DNA from: Microbacterium esteraromaticum
GTDB taxonomy: Bacteria; Actinomycetota; Actinomycetes; Actinomycetales; Microbacteriaceae
Direction: 5' to 3'
DNA length: 62,325 bases
Assembly (NCBI RefSeq): GCF_017303215.1
Contig: NZ_JAEMWU010000004.1
Coordinates: 1 to 62,325 of the forward strand
In this document: one piece after another, positions 47,449 to 57,751 of the stretch
Layout: every line of letters starts with the position of its first letter
Numbering within the stretch: position 1 is the stretch's first letter
Translations under genes and position numbers: made by a program
The notes under the pieces: generated by a model
Seen by the model: the letters and a program-made list of their open reading frames with translations, nothing else
Database searches by the model: none
Told to the model about the DNA's origin: nothing

Positions 47449-47694
47449 ATGAGCATCAGCATCCGAGTCGACGGAGTTGAGCTGTCGGGACGCGACGGAC
47501 AGACGATCGCCGGTGTGCTGCTCGGCAACGGACAGCGCACGTGGCGCGACGCGCACGACGGCCGGCGCGGCATCTTCTGCGGGATCGGTGTGTGCCAGGA
47601 CTGTGTGCTCACCGTCAACGGTGTCGAGGGCGTGCGTGCCTGCCAGCGCACGGCGGTGGACGGCGACGTGATCGAACGAGAGGGCAGGGCATGA
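47449..47694 (+). CDS. (2Fe-2S)-binding subunit (HcnA-like)
   Basis: The 81-residue plant-type ferredoxin-like protein has cluster cysteines C44, C49, C52 and C65 (CGIGVCQDC then VRACQ). It would pass electrons between the two FAD subunits of the dehydrogenase. The frame opens at 47428; ATG 47449 follows GGGGAGGGA at normal spacing. The gene overlaps the next one by 4 nt (ATGA). Confidence 0.88.
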   Translation: MSISIRVDGVELSGRDGQTIAGVLLGNGQRTWRDAHDGRRGIFCGIGVCQDCVLTVNGVEGVRACQRTAVDGDVIEREGRA

Positions 47695-49082
47695 ATCGTG
47701 TCGTCGTGATCGGTGCCGGGCCCGCGGGCCTCGCGGCGGCCGCATCCGCCGCCACGGCCGGCGCGGACGTCGTGCTGGTCGATGAGGGCGAGCGCGTCGG
47801 CGGTCAGTTCTGGCGGCATCATCCTGATCTCACCGCCCCCCGTCTGCAGCACCAGCTGGGTCGGTTCGGTCGTCTGAGCGAGGCTCTCGCGACGGTGCGG
47901 ACGGTGTCGTCTGCGAGTGTCTGGCGCGTCGAGGCCGATCCGCTGCGCGTGCATGTGCTCGTCGGGCCGGCGGATGCCACGGGCCGCGCAGCGGAGACCC
48001 TGACGGCGGATTCCGTCGTCGTCGCCACCGGCGCGCACGACCGCGTGCTGCCCGTGCCAGGTTGGACGCTGCCCGGTGTGACGTCCGCCGGTGCCATCCA
48101 GGCGCTGGCGAAACGTGACGCACTGGCGCCGGGGGAGAGCACCGTCGTCGCCGGCGCCGGTCCGTTCCTGTTGCCGGTCGCGCAGAGCGTCGCGCTGCAG
48201 GGCGGGCGGGTCGCCGAGGTCGTCGAGGCGGTGGGGTTCGGAGCGATCCTGCGGGGCTGGGGAACGAAGGCCTGGCAGCTCACCGCCGCAGCCGGCAAAG
48301 CCGGCGAACTCAGCGGCTATGTGGCATCCCTCGCCCGTCATCGCACGCCGTACCGGTTCGGAAGCGCGGTCACGCGCATTCATGGGACGGATGCTGTCGA
48401 AGCCGTCACCGTGCAGCGCATCGACACGCAGTGGCGGCCGATCGCGGGCACCGAGCGCACGGTCGAGTGCGACTCGGTGGGTCTCGGCCACGGCTTCACG
48501 CCCCGTCTGGAGACGGCGATCCAGTTCGGCTGCGCGATCAGCCCGGATCGTTTCGTCACCGTCGATGCCGAGCAGCGCACGACCGTGCCCGGTGTCTTCG
48601 CGGCCGGTGAGATCACCGGTATCGGCGGAGCGGATGCGGCGCTCGCCGAGGGGGAGATCGCGGGGCTCGCGGCCGCGGGCGCCGCATCGGACGATCCGCG
48701 TCTGAAAGGTGCGGCCGCGGTCCGTCGGCGCATGCACGCGTTCGCCGCGCGGCTCGAGGTGCACGGCATCCGCGCCGGGTGGACGGCTTGGCTCGACGAC
48801 GACACGATCATCTGCCGCTGCGAGTCGGTGCGCAAAGCGTCGATCGATGAGTTCTCCGGCGTTTCGTCGCGGGGCATGCGCCTGGCCACCCGTGCCGGGC
48901 TCGGCGCCTGCCAGGGCCGCACCTGCGGCCGCAGCGTCGACGACATCACCGGACCGGCGGGAAGCACCGTCGGCGCGGGATTCGAACATCGCCCCGTGCT
49001 GTCGTCCGTGCGGATCGGTGAACTCGCCGGCCTGTCGAACGGCGCCGGCACCCTCGACACAGAACCGTCAGGAGGAAACTGA
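47691..49082 (+). CDS. FAD/NAD-binding oxidoreductase subunit (HcnB-like)
   Basis: The 463-residue protein has the FAD motif GAGPAGLAAAASAATAGAD, a second dinucleotide-binding motif VVAGAGPFLLPVAQ and a C-terminal BFD-like Fe-S segment (ICRCES, C375 and C377, then LGACQGRTCG). This is the HcnB/alpha-subunit type of hydroxyproline and opine-like dehydrogenases. It overlaps the (2Fe-2S) gene upstream and the epimerase gene downstream by one base. Together with the two preceding genes it probably forms a heterotrimeric D-hydroxyproline dehydrogenase. Confidence 0.86.
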   Translation: MNRVVVIGAGPAGLAAAASAATAGADVVLVDEGERVGGQFWRHHPDLTAPRLQHQLGRFGRLSEALATVRTVSSASVWRVEADPLRVHVLVGPADATGRAAETLTADSVVVATGAHDRVLPVPGWTLPGVTSAGAIQALAKRDALAPGESTVVAGAGPFLLPVAQSVALQGGRVAEVVEAVGFGAILRGWGTKAWQLTAAAGKAGELSGYVASLARHRTPYRFGSAVTRIHGTDAVEAVTVQRIDTQWRPIAGTERTVECDSVGLGHGFTPRLETAIQFGCAISPDRFVTVDAEQRTTVPGVFAAGEITGIGGADAALAEGEIAGLAAAGAASDDPRLKGAAAVRRRMHAFAARLEVHGIRAGWTAWLDDDTIICRCESVRKASIDEFSGVSSRGMRLATRAGLGACQGRTCGRSVDDITGPAGSTVGAGFEHRPVLSSVRIGELAGLSNGAGTLDTEPSGGN

Positions 49083-50083
49083 TGCGCGCACGCCGCACCA
49101 TCCAGGCCGTCGACTCCCACACCGAGGGCATGCCGACACGGGTCGTCACCGGCGGGGTCGGGCGTATTCCCGGCGCGACGATGAACGACCGGCGTCTGTA
49201 CGCCATGGAGCATCTCGACGGGTTGCGCGGGTTTCTCATGAACGAGCCCCGTGGACATGCCGCGATGTCGGGCGTGCTGCTGCAGCCGCCCGCCCGCGAC
49301 GACGCCGACTGGGGGATCGTCTTCATCGAAGCGTCGGGTTTTCTGCCGATGTGCGGTCACGGCACGATCGGTGCGGCCACGGTGCTCGTCGAGACCGGCA
49401 TGGTCGAGGTGACCGAGCCGGTCACCGAGATCCGACTGGACGTCCCGGCCGGACTGGTCATCGCGCGTGTGCGCGTCGAGAACGGACGCGCGGTCGATGT
49501 GACCATCGAGAACGTGCCGAGCTTCGTCGACCGACTCGATGAGCGCCTCACGGTGCCCGGCATCGGAGAGATCACCTACTCGGTCGCCTTCGGCGGCAAC
49601 TACTACGCCCTGGTCGACCTCGACGAGGTGGGGTTGCGGTTCGACCGTGCCCAGCAGGACGAGATCCTGCAGGCCGGACTGAAGATCATGGACGCCATCA
49701 ACACCCAGGCACCCCCAGTGCACCCGGTGCTGGAGGGCGCGGATCACGTGCATCACGTCGAGTTCATCGCCCCGGGGTCGGACGCCGTCCGCTCGCGTCA
49801 TGCCATGGCGATCCACCCCGGGTGGTTCGACCGTTCGCCCTGCGGCACCGGCACGAGCGCGCGCATGGCCGAACTGTATGCCCGTGGCGAGCTGGCACCG
49901 GGCGCGCCGTTCGTGAACGAATCGTTCATCGGCACCGCGTTCACCGGCCGGATCGTCGGCGAGACCACGGTCGGCGACCGTGCCGCGATCGTGCCCACCA
50001 TCACCGGACGCGCCTGGGTCACCGGGCTCGGCCAGTATCTGCTCGACGAGAACGATCCGTTCCCCGAGGGGTTCGTGTTCTGA
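49082..50083 (+). CDS. 4-hydroxyproline 2-epimerase (proline racemase family)
   Basis: The 333-residue protein carries both catalytic cysteines: C91 in MCGHGTIG and C254 in SPCGTGTSARM, with the family start DSHTEGMPTRVV. Two cysteines mean an epimerase/racemase, not the Thr-substituted trans-3-hydroxyproline dehydratase. The likely reaction is trans-4-hydroxy-L-proline to cis-4-hydroxy-D-proline, which the preceding dehydrogenase would then oxidise. A GGAGG lies before the ATG, and the start overlaps the previous stop by one base. Confidence 0.88.
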   Translation: MRARRTIQAVDSHTEGMPTRVVTGGVGRIPGATMNDRRLYAMEHLDGLRGFLMNEPRGHAAMSGVLLQPPARDDADWGIVFIEASGFLPMCGHGTIGAATVLVETGMVEVTEPVTEIRLDVPAGLVIARVRVENGRAVDVTIENVPSFVDRLDERLTVPGIGEITYSVAFGGNYYALVDLDEVGLRFDRAQQDEILQAGLKIMDAINTQAPPVHPVLEGADHVHHVEFIAPGSDAVRSRHAMAIHPGWFDRSPCGTGTSARMAELYARGELAPGAPFVNESFIGTAFTGRIVGETTVGDRAAIVPTITGRAWVTGLGQYLLDENDPFPEGFVF

Positions 50084-50101
50084 GACATGACGGAGGAATC
50101 C

Positions 50102-51574
<1,473 letters not shown>

Positions 51575-51629
51575 GTCCCGGCGGCCGCGCGTGCGGGCTC
51601 CGCGCGTGCCCCGCGCTTGCTCCTTCGCG

Positions 51630-51732
51630 AGATCCCCACGTCGTCTTTCGCCGAGACCCCCACATCGCGTCGAGACCCCGTGCTGCAGGCGTCTGCAGCA
51701 CGGGGTCTCGGCGATAGGTCGGGGTGTCGGCG
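51630..51732. repeat. GAGACCCC-type palindromic repeat, copy B
   Basis: Contains CGAGACCCCGTGCTGCA (51671-51687) and its perfect complement (51694-51710) with a 6-nt loop. Flanking copies are CGAGATCCCC, TCGCCGAGACCCCC and TCGGGGTGTCGGCG. It shares CGCCGAGACCCCC and CGGGGTGTCG with the element at 30042-30125. The stem may also act as terminator for the ALDH gene and the convergent amidohydrolase. Confidence 0.65.
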
Positions 51733-51766
51733 CTCCGATCAGGGTGATCCGAGCAGGGGGAGCCGA

Positions 51767-52960
51767 TCAGGCGGAGAGGTCTGCCGGGGCGCCGGCCCGG
51801 ATCACCGCGACGCGCGAGTCCTGACGCCACAGCGCAGACGGGTCGGTGAGGGGATCGGATGCCAGCAGCACCGCGTCTCCGTACGCCCCGGCACCGAGGT
51901 GACCGAGCGCCGGATCGCCGATGAGCTCAGCGTTGACGGTCGTCATCGAACGCAGGGTGTCTGCGGCGGAGCCGGCCTCGACCTGCAGGCGGATGCCCGC
52001 GAGCTGGTCGTCTTCGAGGTCGCCCATGAGGTCGGTTCCGAAGCCGACGCGCACACCGGCGGCATGGGCCAGTCGCACGGCGTGCTGCCCCTTGGCGAGC
52101 ACCTCGGAGTTCTTCTGCAACGAGATGGCGTTGAGCCCGATGTCGGCGCCACGGCGGTCCATGGCGTCGTAGGCGGCGAGGGTCGGCACGAGGAAGGCTC
52201 CCGCCTGCGCCATCAGCTTGGCGGTCTGCTCGTCGATGAGGTTGCCGTGCTCGATCGATCGGACACCGGCGGTGATCGCGTGCTGGACGGCCTCGGACGA
52301 GTAGGCGTGCGCGCAGACGTAGCTGCCGCGCCGGGTGGCCTCGTCGACCACCGCACGCAGTTCGTCCTCGGAGTACTGCGGGATGCGGATGGGATCGGTG
52401 AGCGAGAACACGCCGCCCGAGGCCATCACCTTGATCGCGTGCGCGCCGGTGCGCAGACGCTCGCGCACGGCGACGCGCAGGTTGTCGACCCCGTCGACGA
52501 CCTCGCACATGTGGCCGTGCGAGAAGCAGACGTCGATGTGCGCCGATCGTGGGTCGCCGTGGCCGCCGGTCTGACTGAGGGCGGGGCCGGTGAAGTGATA
52601 GCGCGGTGACGGGAACAGCTCGGCGTCGATCGCCTGCGCCAGTCCGATGTCGCCGCCTGCGACATCGCGGACCGTGGTGAAGCCGCGCTGCAGTGCGCGG
52701 GTGAGGCGCCGGGCACCGTTGATCGCGGTGTAGCTGAGGGGGCCGCGCTCGTTCTCGAGGCCGTCCATGCTCGTGGCGTAGGCGTGGAAGTGGGCGTCGA
52801 TGAGGCCGGGGATGAGCCACTGCCCGGTGGCATCGATGCGTGTCGCATCCGGGGTGCCGGTCTCGGAGATGCGGCCGTCGACGATGTGCACATCGCGGAG
52901 TGTGAAGCCGTCGCCGTGCCAGACGTGGGCGCCGAAGATCGATAGGGATGCTGCGGGCAT
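51767..52960 (-). CDS. Prolidase-like amidohydrolase
   Basis: The 397-residue amidohydrolase has the metal-binding HFH in LIDAHFHAYATSMDG, a possible carboxylated lysine in AIKVMASGG, further histidines in CAHAYSSEAV and RSIEHGN, and the aspartate in GFGTDLMG. It belongs to the imidazolonepropionase-related group that includes Xaa-Pro dipeptidases. Given the neighbours, hydrolysis of a prolyl or hydroxyprolyl dipeptide is inferred. The frame opens at 53107; ATG 52960 has AGGAG upstream. It is last of the minus-strand operon. Confidence 0.8.
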   Translation of the reverse strand: MPAASLSIFGAHVWHGDGFTLRDVHIVDGRISETGTPDATRIDATGQWLIPGLIDAHFHAYATSMDGLENERGPLSYTAINGARRLTRALQRGFTTVRDVAGGDIGLAQAIDAELFPSPRYHFTGPALSQTGGHGDPRSAHIDVCFSHGHMCEVVDGVDNLRVAVRERLRTGAHAIKVMASGGVFSLTDPIRIPQYSEDELRAVVDEATRRGSYVCAHAYSSEAVQHAITAGVRSIEHGNLIDEQTAKLMAQAGAFLVPTLAAYDAMDRRGADIGLNAISLQKNSEVLAKGQHAVRLAHAAGVRVGFGTDLMGDLEDDQLAGIRLQVEAGSAADTLRSMTTVNAELIGDPALGHLGAGAYGDAVLLASDPLTDPSALWRQDSRVAVIRAGAPADLSA

Positions 52961-53006
52961 GGGTGCTCCTGTCGTGAGTGTCGACCGTGGGGGTCGGCCT
53001 TGGCGG

Positions 53007-53990
53007 TCAGCGCAGGCTGAAGCCGGAGGGAAGGGGGTCGTCGGCGTCGAGTTCGAAGCGGCACGAGCCGACGCGGGAGGCGTTTCCGCGCACTTCGGGG
53101 ATGACACCGTTCGGAGTGCGTTCGGCGATGCGGGCGTGGAACCGTGTGCCGATGATCGAGTCGTGGGTCAGGGTCTCGCCCTCGCGCAGCTCGCCGGTGG
53201 CAGCCAGCAGCGCCACGCGCGAGGCGGTGCCGGAACCGCACGGGCTGCGGTCGACCTCGCCGTCGGCGAAGACGGTGACGTTGCGCTGGTGGGGGCCGTG
53301 CTCGGTGCGCCCGAGATCGTCGAACAGGATGGTACCGTACACGCCCGAGAGGCGGGAATCGGAGAGCTGCGCGGCGGGATGCTCGTTGAGCGCCCATTTG
53401 ATCTCACGGCCGATGGCGATGAGGTCGGTCGTGTGCGCCGGGGTGACGTCGAGCCCGACCGCTGCGGCGGGGAGGGTCGCGTAGACCGCGCCGCCGAAGA
53501 CGAGGTCTACCTCGACGTCTCCACGGGAGGTCGTCAGTGCGATCCCGCGGGTCAGGACTCGCGACTCGACGTTGCGGAAGACGATGTCGTCGATGCGTCC
53601 GCCGGTCTGCCGGACGAGCGCCTGCACGCGCCCGCTGGGCACGTCGATCGTCACGGCGGTGACGCCGTCGGGGTCGGAGGCCACCCGCCCGGTGCGCACG
53701 GCCCAGGCTCCCAGTGCGATGGTTCCGTGGCCGCACGCCGTTGAGAAGCCGTCCTTGTGCCAGAACAGCACACCGAAGTCGGCGCCGTCGTCATCGGGCG
53801 GGGTGATGAAGCCTCCGTACATGTCGTCGTGGCCACGGGGCTCCAGGCACAGGAAACGGCGCACCTGATCGGCGTCGCCGTCGATCGCCGCGATGCGGCG
53901 CTCGGCGACGGTGGTGCCGTGCGTCGGTACGTCTTCGACGATGCGGAACGGCTCGCCGGCGGTGTGCCAGTCGTCGGTGGTCCAGTGCAT
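53007..53990 (-). CDS. Proline racemase-family epimerase, second copy
   Basis: The 327-residue protein is a second family member with both cysteines: C86 in TACGHGT and C251 in SPCGSGTASR. The start WHTAGEPFRIV is the alternative family signature. It may act on a different hydroxyproline isomer or proline itself. The frame opens at 54356, but ATG 53990 has AGGAG 7 nt upstream and begins the conserved part. It lies between the amidohydrolase and the reductase. Confidence 0.85.
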   Translation of the reverse strand: MHWTTDDWHTAGEPFRIVEDVPTHGTTVAERRIAAIDGDADQVRRFLCLEPRGHDDMYGGFITPPDDDGADFGVLFWHKDGFSTACGHGTIALGAWAVRTGRVASDPDGVTAVTIDVPSGRVQALVRQTGGRIDDIVFRNVESRVLTRGIALTTSRGDVEVDLVFGGAVYATLPAAAVGLDVTPAHTTDLIAIGREIKWALNEHPAAQLSDSRLSGVYGTILFDDLGRTEHGPHQRNVTVFADGEVDRSPCGSGTASRVALLAATGELREGETLTHDSIIGTRFHARIAERTPNGVIPEVRGNASRVGSCRFELDADDPLPSGFSLR

Positions 53991-54019
53991 GGTGGAGCTC
54001 CTGTGCAAGTGGAGGGCGT

Positions 54020-54949
54020 TCAGACGGCCAGGCGGGCGACTGCGAGGTCCTGCCAGCCCATGCCGCATGTCTTGATGACGCGCGGGCGGTCGGTGGCCGG
54101 TGCGACGGCGCCGGTGAACAGCTCGTGCATCGTGACCAGGTCGTCGTGATGCAGCATCCCGGCGTCGACGGCGACGATCACGTCGCCCGCCTCGCTTCGC
54201 GCGACGCGGCGGCTCTCGACGATCACCTGCGCGCGGGCCATCAGCGCGGGGGCGAGTTCGGCGCGGTCGGGTTCGTGCGACCCGATCGCGACGACCGTGG
54301 CGTCGTCGCGGACGAGGTCGGCGTCGAACAGGGGCGTCGGTGCCGACGTGGCGCACACGATGAGGTCGGCGGTGGCGATGTCGTCGAGTGTGCCGGCGCG
54401 CATGTCGGCGCTCGGTGCGTACGCGCGGGAGGCATCGACGGCGGATGCTGTGCGTGCGTCGTCGCGGCCGACGATACGTACCGATCTCAGCGGCCGTATG
54501 GTCGCGAGCGCCTCGACGTGTCGGATCGCCTGGGGGCCGGTGCCGATGATGACGGCGTCGGCGGCCTCGGCCGTCGCGACGACGTCGGCGCAGGCGGCCG
54601 AGACGGCGGGGGTGCGCAGGCTGGTCAGGGCGGTGCCGTCGATGATGGCGGTGGGCGCGAGGGTGGTGCCGTCGACGAGGATGTAGAGGGCCTGGATGCG
54701 CTCCAGTCCTCGGGCGGGGTTGCCGGGGGCGACCGTGGCGAACTTCTGGCCGACGGCGCCGCCCGCGGCGGCGGGCATGAGCAGCAGTTGGCCGTTCGGC
54801 ACGTCGAGGATCTGCCGGGCGAGGTCATCCTCCGGGTCGAAACCGTCGCGCAGCGTCTGCTGGATCGCGGCGACCGCGTCGGCCATGCTGACGCGGTCTT
54901 CGAGCAGGCGGGCGCTCACCAGGGAGAGATCGGCGATGACATCGGGCAT
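54020..54949 (-). CDS. Ornithine cyclodeaminase/mu-crystallin family reductase
   Basis: The 309-residue protein has the Rossmann motif VIIGTGPQAIRHVEAL and the LRTPAVSAACAD segment of the OCD/mu-crystallin family. In hydroxyproline clusters family members often act as delta1-pyrroline-2-carboxylate reductase, producing proline, which fits here; ornithine cyclodeaminase itself is an alternative. The frame opens at 54985; ATG 54949 has a TAGATT -10 element 7 nt upstream. It is first of the operon running to 51767. Confidence 0.83.
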   Translation of the reverse strand: MPDVIADLSLVSARLLEDRVSMADAVAAIQQTLRDGFDPEDDLARQILDVPNGQLLLMPAAAGGAVGQKFATVAPGNPARGLERIQALYILVDGTTLAPTAIIDGTALTSLRTPAVSAACADVVATAEAADAVIIGTGPQAIRHVEALATIRPLRSVRIVGRDDARTASAVDASRAYAPSADMRAGTLDDIATADLIVCATSAPTPLFDADLVRDDATVVAIGSHEPDRAELAPALMARAQVIVESRRVARSEAGDVIVAVDAGMLHHDDLVTMHELFTGAVAPATDRPRVIKTCGMGWQDLAVARLAV

Positions 54950-54956
54950 GCCCTCA

Positions 54957-54962
54957 AATCTA
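54957..54962 (-). promoter_or_regulatory. -10 element upstream of the OCD-family gene
   Basis: TAGATT on the minus strand lies 7 nt before the ATG at 54949, consistent with near-leaderless transcription. Confidence 0.5.
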
Positions 54963-54967
54963 GGCGA

Positions 54968-54985
54968 GATGCAGTGGTATGTCAC
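54968..54985. promoter_or_regulatory. Candidate operator, copy 2
   Basis: GATGCAGTGGTATGTCAC matches the motif at 46195-46212 in 15 of 18 positions. It overlaps the promoter region of the minus-strand operon and lies 92 nt before the divergent monooxygenase ATG. Confidence 0.5.
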
Positions 54986-55077
54986 GTTCTATCGCCGCGG
55001 ATCCGCGTGGATAACGGGGTGCCGCACGGGTCGGCTCCGCAGTAGCGTGGGCGGCGAGAGCCGAATCGAGAGGGGTC

Positions 55078-56268
55078 ATGGACGTTCTCATCGTTGGCGC
55101 GGGCATCGCGGGGCCGACGCTCGCTTACTGGTTGAAGAGCTTCGGGTTCGTTCCGACGCTCGTCGAGCGCGCTCCGCGGCTGCGAGAAGGTGGCTACGTG
55201 GTCGACTTCTGGGGTGCGGGCTACGATGTCGCCGAGCGGATGGGCATCGTGCCGCGGCTGCTGGCGGAGGGGTACCGTTTTCGGGAGTTGCGGGAGGTGG
55301 ATGCCCGGGGCCGGCGCATCTCGCATCTCGACCCGATCCGGTTGATCGACGCGGCGCGCGGACGGTACGTCACGATCGGACGCTCCGATCTGTCGCGGGC
55401 GGTTTTCGACGCCCTGAACGGCGACGTCGAGACGATCTTCGATGACACGGTGGAGACGCTCGACGATGACGGTGATCGCGTGCACGTGCGGTTCAACGGC
55501 GGTGCGACGCGGAGCTTCGATCTCGTGATCGGTGCGGACGGATTGCACTCGAGGGTGCGCGCGCTCACCTTCGGGCCGGAGAGTGACTACGAACGGTACC
55601 TCGGGATCGTGGTTGCCGCGTTCGACGTCGATGGCTATCTGCCGCGGGATGAGCTCGTCGCGGTCACGCACACCGAGGTGGGTGCGCAGATGCTGCGGAT
55701 TGCGTTGCGTGATGGTTCGACGATGTTCTGCTTCATGTTCCGGCACGACGGCGATCTGCCCGGCGAGGTCGATGCTCAGCAGGAACTGCTGCGGTCGCGG
55801 ATCGGCGGCATGCGCGGAGAAGCCCGGGCGGTATTGGATCGGATGCCACAGGCGCGAACGTTCTACATGGATCGCGCGAGCCAGATCAGGATGCCGTCGT
55901 GGTCGCGTGGTCGGATCGGGCTGATCGGCGACGCCGCCGCGTGTCCATCGTTGCTCGCCGGGCAGGGCGCGGCTCTGGCGATGGTCGAGGCGTACGTGCT
56001 GGCCGTCGAGCTGCGCCGGGCCGGCCTTCACACGTCTCCGGGGGAGCGCGGCGATGCGTTCGCGGCGATGCAGGCGAGTCTTGCCGGGCTGGTGCGCAAG
56101 AAGCAGGATGCCGCGCTCGGGCTGGGGGCGGCTTTCGCGCCGCGCAATCGGATGCAGCTGTACACGCGCAACACGGTGCTCGGCCTGATGGGGATCCCCT
56201 TCGTGGCCGATCTCGTGATGGGAAGAAGTCTGCGGGACCCCGTCGAACTGCCGGTCGCGCCGCTCTGA
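55078..56268 (+). CDS. FAD-dependent monooxygenase
   Basis: The 396-residue group A flavoprotein monooxygenase has GAGIAGPTLAYWLKSFG at the N-terminus, the DG motif VIGADGLHSRVR and the GD motif IGLIGDAAACPSLLAGQG. The family hydroxylates aromatic or other small substrates with NAD(P)H and O2. GAGAGGGG precedes ATG 55078. The substrate is unknown; it is divergent from the OCD-family gene, and a link to the neighbouring pathway is not shown. Confidence 0.86.
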   Translation: MDVLIVGAGIAGPTLAYWLKSFGFVPTLVERAPRLREGGYVVDFWGAGYDVAERMGIVPRLLAEGYRFRELREVDARGRRISHLDPIRLIDAARGRYVTIGRSDLSRAVFDALNGDVETIFDDTVETLDDDGDRVHVRFNGGATRSFDLVIGADGLHSRVRALTFGPESDYERYLGIVVAAFDVDGYLPRDELVAVTHTEVGAQMLRIALRDGSTMFCFMFRHDGDLPGEVDAQQELLRSRIGGMRGEARAVLDRMPQARTFYMDRASQIRMPSWSRGRIGLIGDAAACPSLLAGQGAALAMVEAYVLAVELRRAGLHTSPGERGDAFAAMQASLAGLVRKKQDAALGLGAAFAPRNRMQLYTRNTVLGLMGIPFVADLVMGRSLRDPVELPVAPL

Positions 56269-56313
56269 GGCGCCGATTTCGCGTTGGGGATGTGATGTCG
56301 TAAGCTGGTCGAC

Positions 56314-56402
56314 GGTGACGTGTCCGAGCGGCCGAAGGTGCAACACTCGAAATGTTGTGTAGGTAACCCCTACCGTGGGTTCAAATCCCACCGTCACCGC
56401 CA
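56314..56402 (+). tRNA. tRNA-Ser (anticodon CGA)
   Basis: The acceptor stem GGTGACG/CGTCACC, discriminator G and encoded CCA (56400-56402) are visible. The anticodon arm CAACA-CTCGAAA-TGTTG gives anticodon CGA at 56348-56350. A long variable arm (GTAGGTAACCCCTAC) and the TTCAAAT T-loop confirm a class II serine tRNA. Confidence 0.97.
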
Positions 56403-56407
56403 GAGTC

Positions 56408-56452
56408 AAAACCCCCGCGATTCCTTGTAAACACTGGGATCGCGGGGGTTTT
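56408..56452 (+). terminator. Terminator of tRNA-Ser
   Basis: AAAACCCCCGCGAT (56408-56421) pairs perfectly with 56439-56452, followed by GCTTTGCT. It is 5 nt beyond the encoded CCA. Confidence 0.85.
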
Positions 56453-56487
56453 GCTTTGCTCGAAAACAGGCCGAAAACGGGGATTAA

Positions 56488-57707
56488 AGGCCAAAAGGAG
56501 TGGATGGCGTCGGGTGTGTCATCCGCGTCCTGCCCATCCGGTTCGTGCCCAGAGGCCTTCGGTGGCGTCTAGGCCGGTGTCGTAGAGGGATGGGCCGCCG
56601 ATGTCTTCGGCTTGGTCTTCCTGGTCGTGCTGGTTGGGCTCAGGGGCTGGTGCTGGTGTGAGGGTGAGGGTGAGTGCTTGCTCGAGCGGTATCTGCCGCA
56701 GGGTGAGGAGCCATTCGATGGCGCGGCGGCGGTGGACCTCGCTCATTCCGCGGTGGCGGCGCAGGAGCTCGCGGATGGGGCTGTTGTATCCGCCTTCCAG
56801 TGGGCTGGTGATGCGGGGGTTGCCGTAGGTGATCCAGGTGAACAAGACCCCGTCTCGGGTGACTTTTCGGATCAGGAGCCAGGCTTTGCGGAGCCGGTCG
56901 TGGGTGAAGCCCCACTGGCCGTTGCGGAACGTGGTCCGCTCGCGGGTGAGGTGTCCGAACGTCTGCCACCACTGCTCAAGCTGCAGCTGCCAGGCGATCG
57001 CGGCGTCTTCGTCGTCGATGCTGCTGAGGTCCATCACGAGTTCGCGCAACGCTTTGCCTGCGGCGGTGCGGCGGTGCGGGGGTTGCGGGTCAGGTGCCGG
57101 GTGGTGTTCATCTGCAGGTGGAAGAAGCACCGCTGATGCTTCGTCTCCGGCCAGCACGCCCGCAGTGCCGAGGGAAGCCCGGAGCCGCCGTCGGAGACGA
57201 TCACCCCGGGCGCGGGGACCTGCTCCAGCAGTGCGGTCCAGGCGGCGGTGGTCTCGCGGCCGCACCATTGCCAGGCCAGCAGGTCGCCCTTGTCGCTGAT
57301 CGCGATCAGCATCGACGAGCACCGCATGGTGGATGGTCTCAGTCGGTTCTCGGTACGGCTGGATGTCCCAGCACCAGGCGGTGTCTCGACGAAACGAGCG
57401 TCCGGTCCGGGTGCCGTCGATCTCGGCCTGGGTCTGCTTGCCCGTCAGCCAGACCACGAACCGACGCAGCTGCTCACGACGGGTCACATCCGGGCGCCGG
57501 CGTACTGCAGATGCCCCGCAGCTCTTGCACCGCCAGCGTTGCGTTCCCGAGCGGTGGCGGCCGTTCTTCACCAGCCGTGAACCGCATAGCACGCACGTCG
57601 TCGAATTCGAGGGAAGGGTCACGACTAAGCGTCGCCGACCATGACGATCCCCGAATCGCCCCGGAAACACGCGCCTAGATCAAGAACCCATCCACTCCTT
57701 TTGGCCT
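56488..57707. mobile_element. IS1249-type insertion sequence, decayed
   Basis: The element is bounded by perfect 20-bp terminal inverted repeats AGGCCAAAAGGAGTGGATGG (56488-56507) and its complement (57688-57707). It is about 1.2 kb and contains one transposase reading frame on the minus strand, broken by two frame disruptions. I see no obvious target duplication at the flanks. It sits 36 nt after the tRNA-Ser terminator. Confidence 0.85.
56519..57622 (-). pseudogene. IS1249-family transposase, frameshifted twice
   Basis: The N-terminus has the CVLCGSRLVKNGRHRSGTQ zinc finger and WRCKSCGAS typical of IS1249 transposases. The conserved frame ends near 57320; the catalytic middle (LLAWQWCGRETTAAWTALL, then VSDGGSG) continues in another frame, and from about 57059 the first frame resumes (GKALRELVMDLSSIDDEDA) to the stop at 56519. 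The second shift is an 8-bp tandem duplication, plus-strand TGCGGCGG at 57059-57066 and 57067-57074; removing one copy restores RTAAGKALREL. The first break looks like a small deletion near 57310-57335. The start was taken as GTG 57622. Confidence 0.85.
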
Positions 57708-57751
57708 ATAGCCCGCGGTAACACTCCGGTAACCGCTTCCGATCTGGGGGC

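Noticed and set aside
53007..53990. trans-3-hydroxy-L-proline dehydratase
   Set aside because: Both catalytic cysteines (C86 and C251) are present; dehydratases replace the second with Thr.
56403..56487. Phage attachment site after tRNA-Ser
   Set aside because: No integrase gene and no second copy of the tRNA 3' end are visible in the window.
57034..57327. A separate small gene in the IS1249 middle region
   Set aside because: Its sequence is the missing central part of the transposase; it is a shifted piece and not an independent gene.
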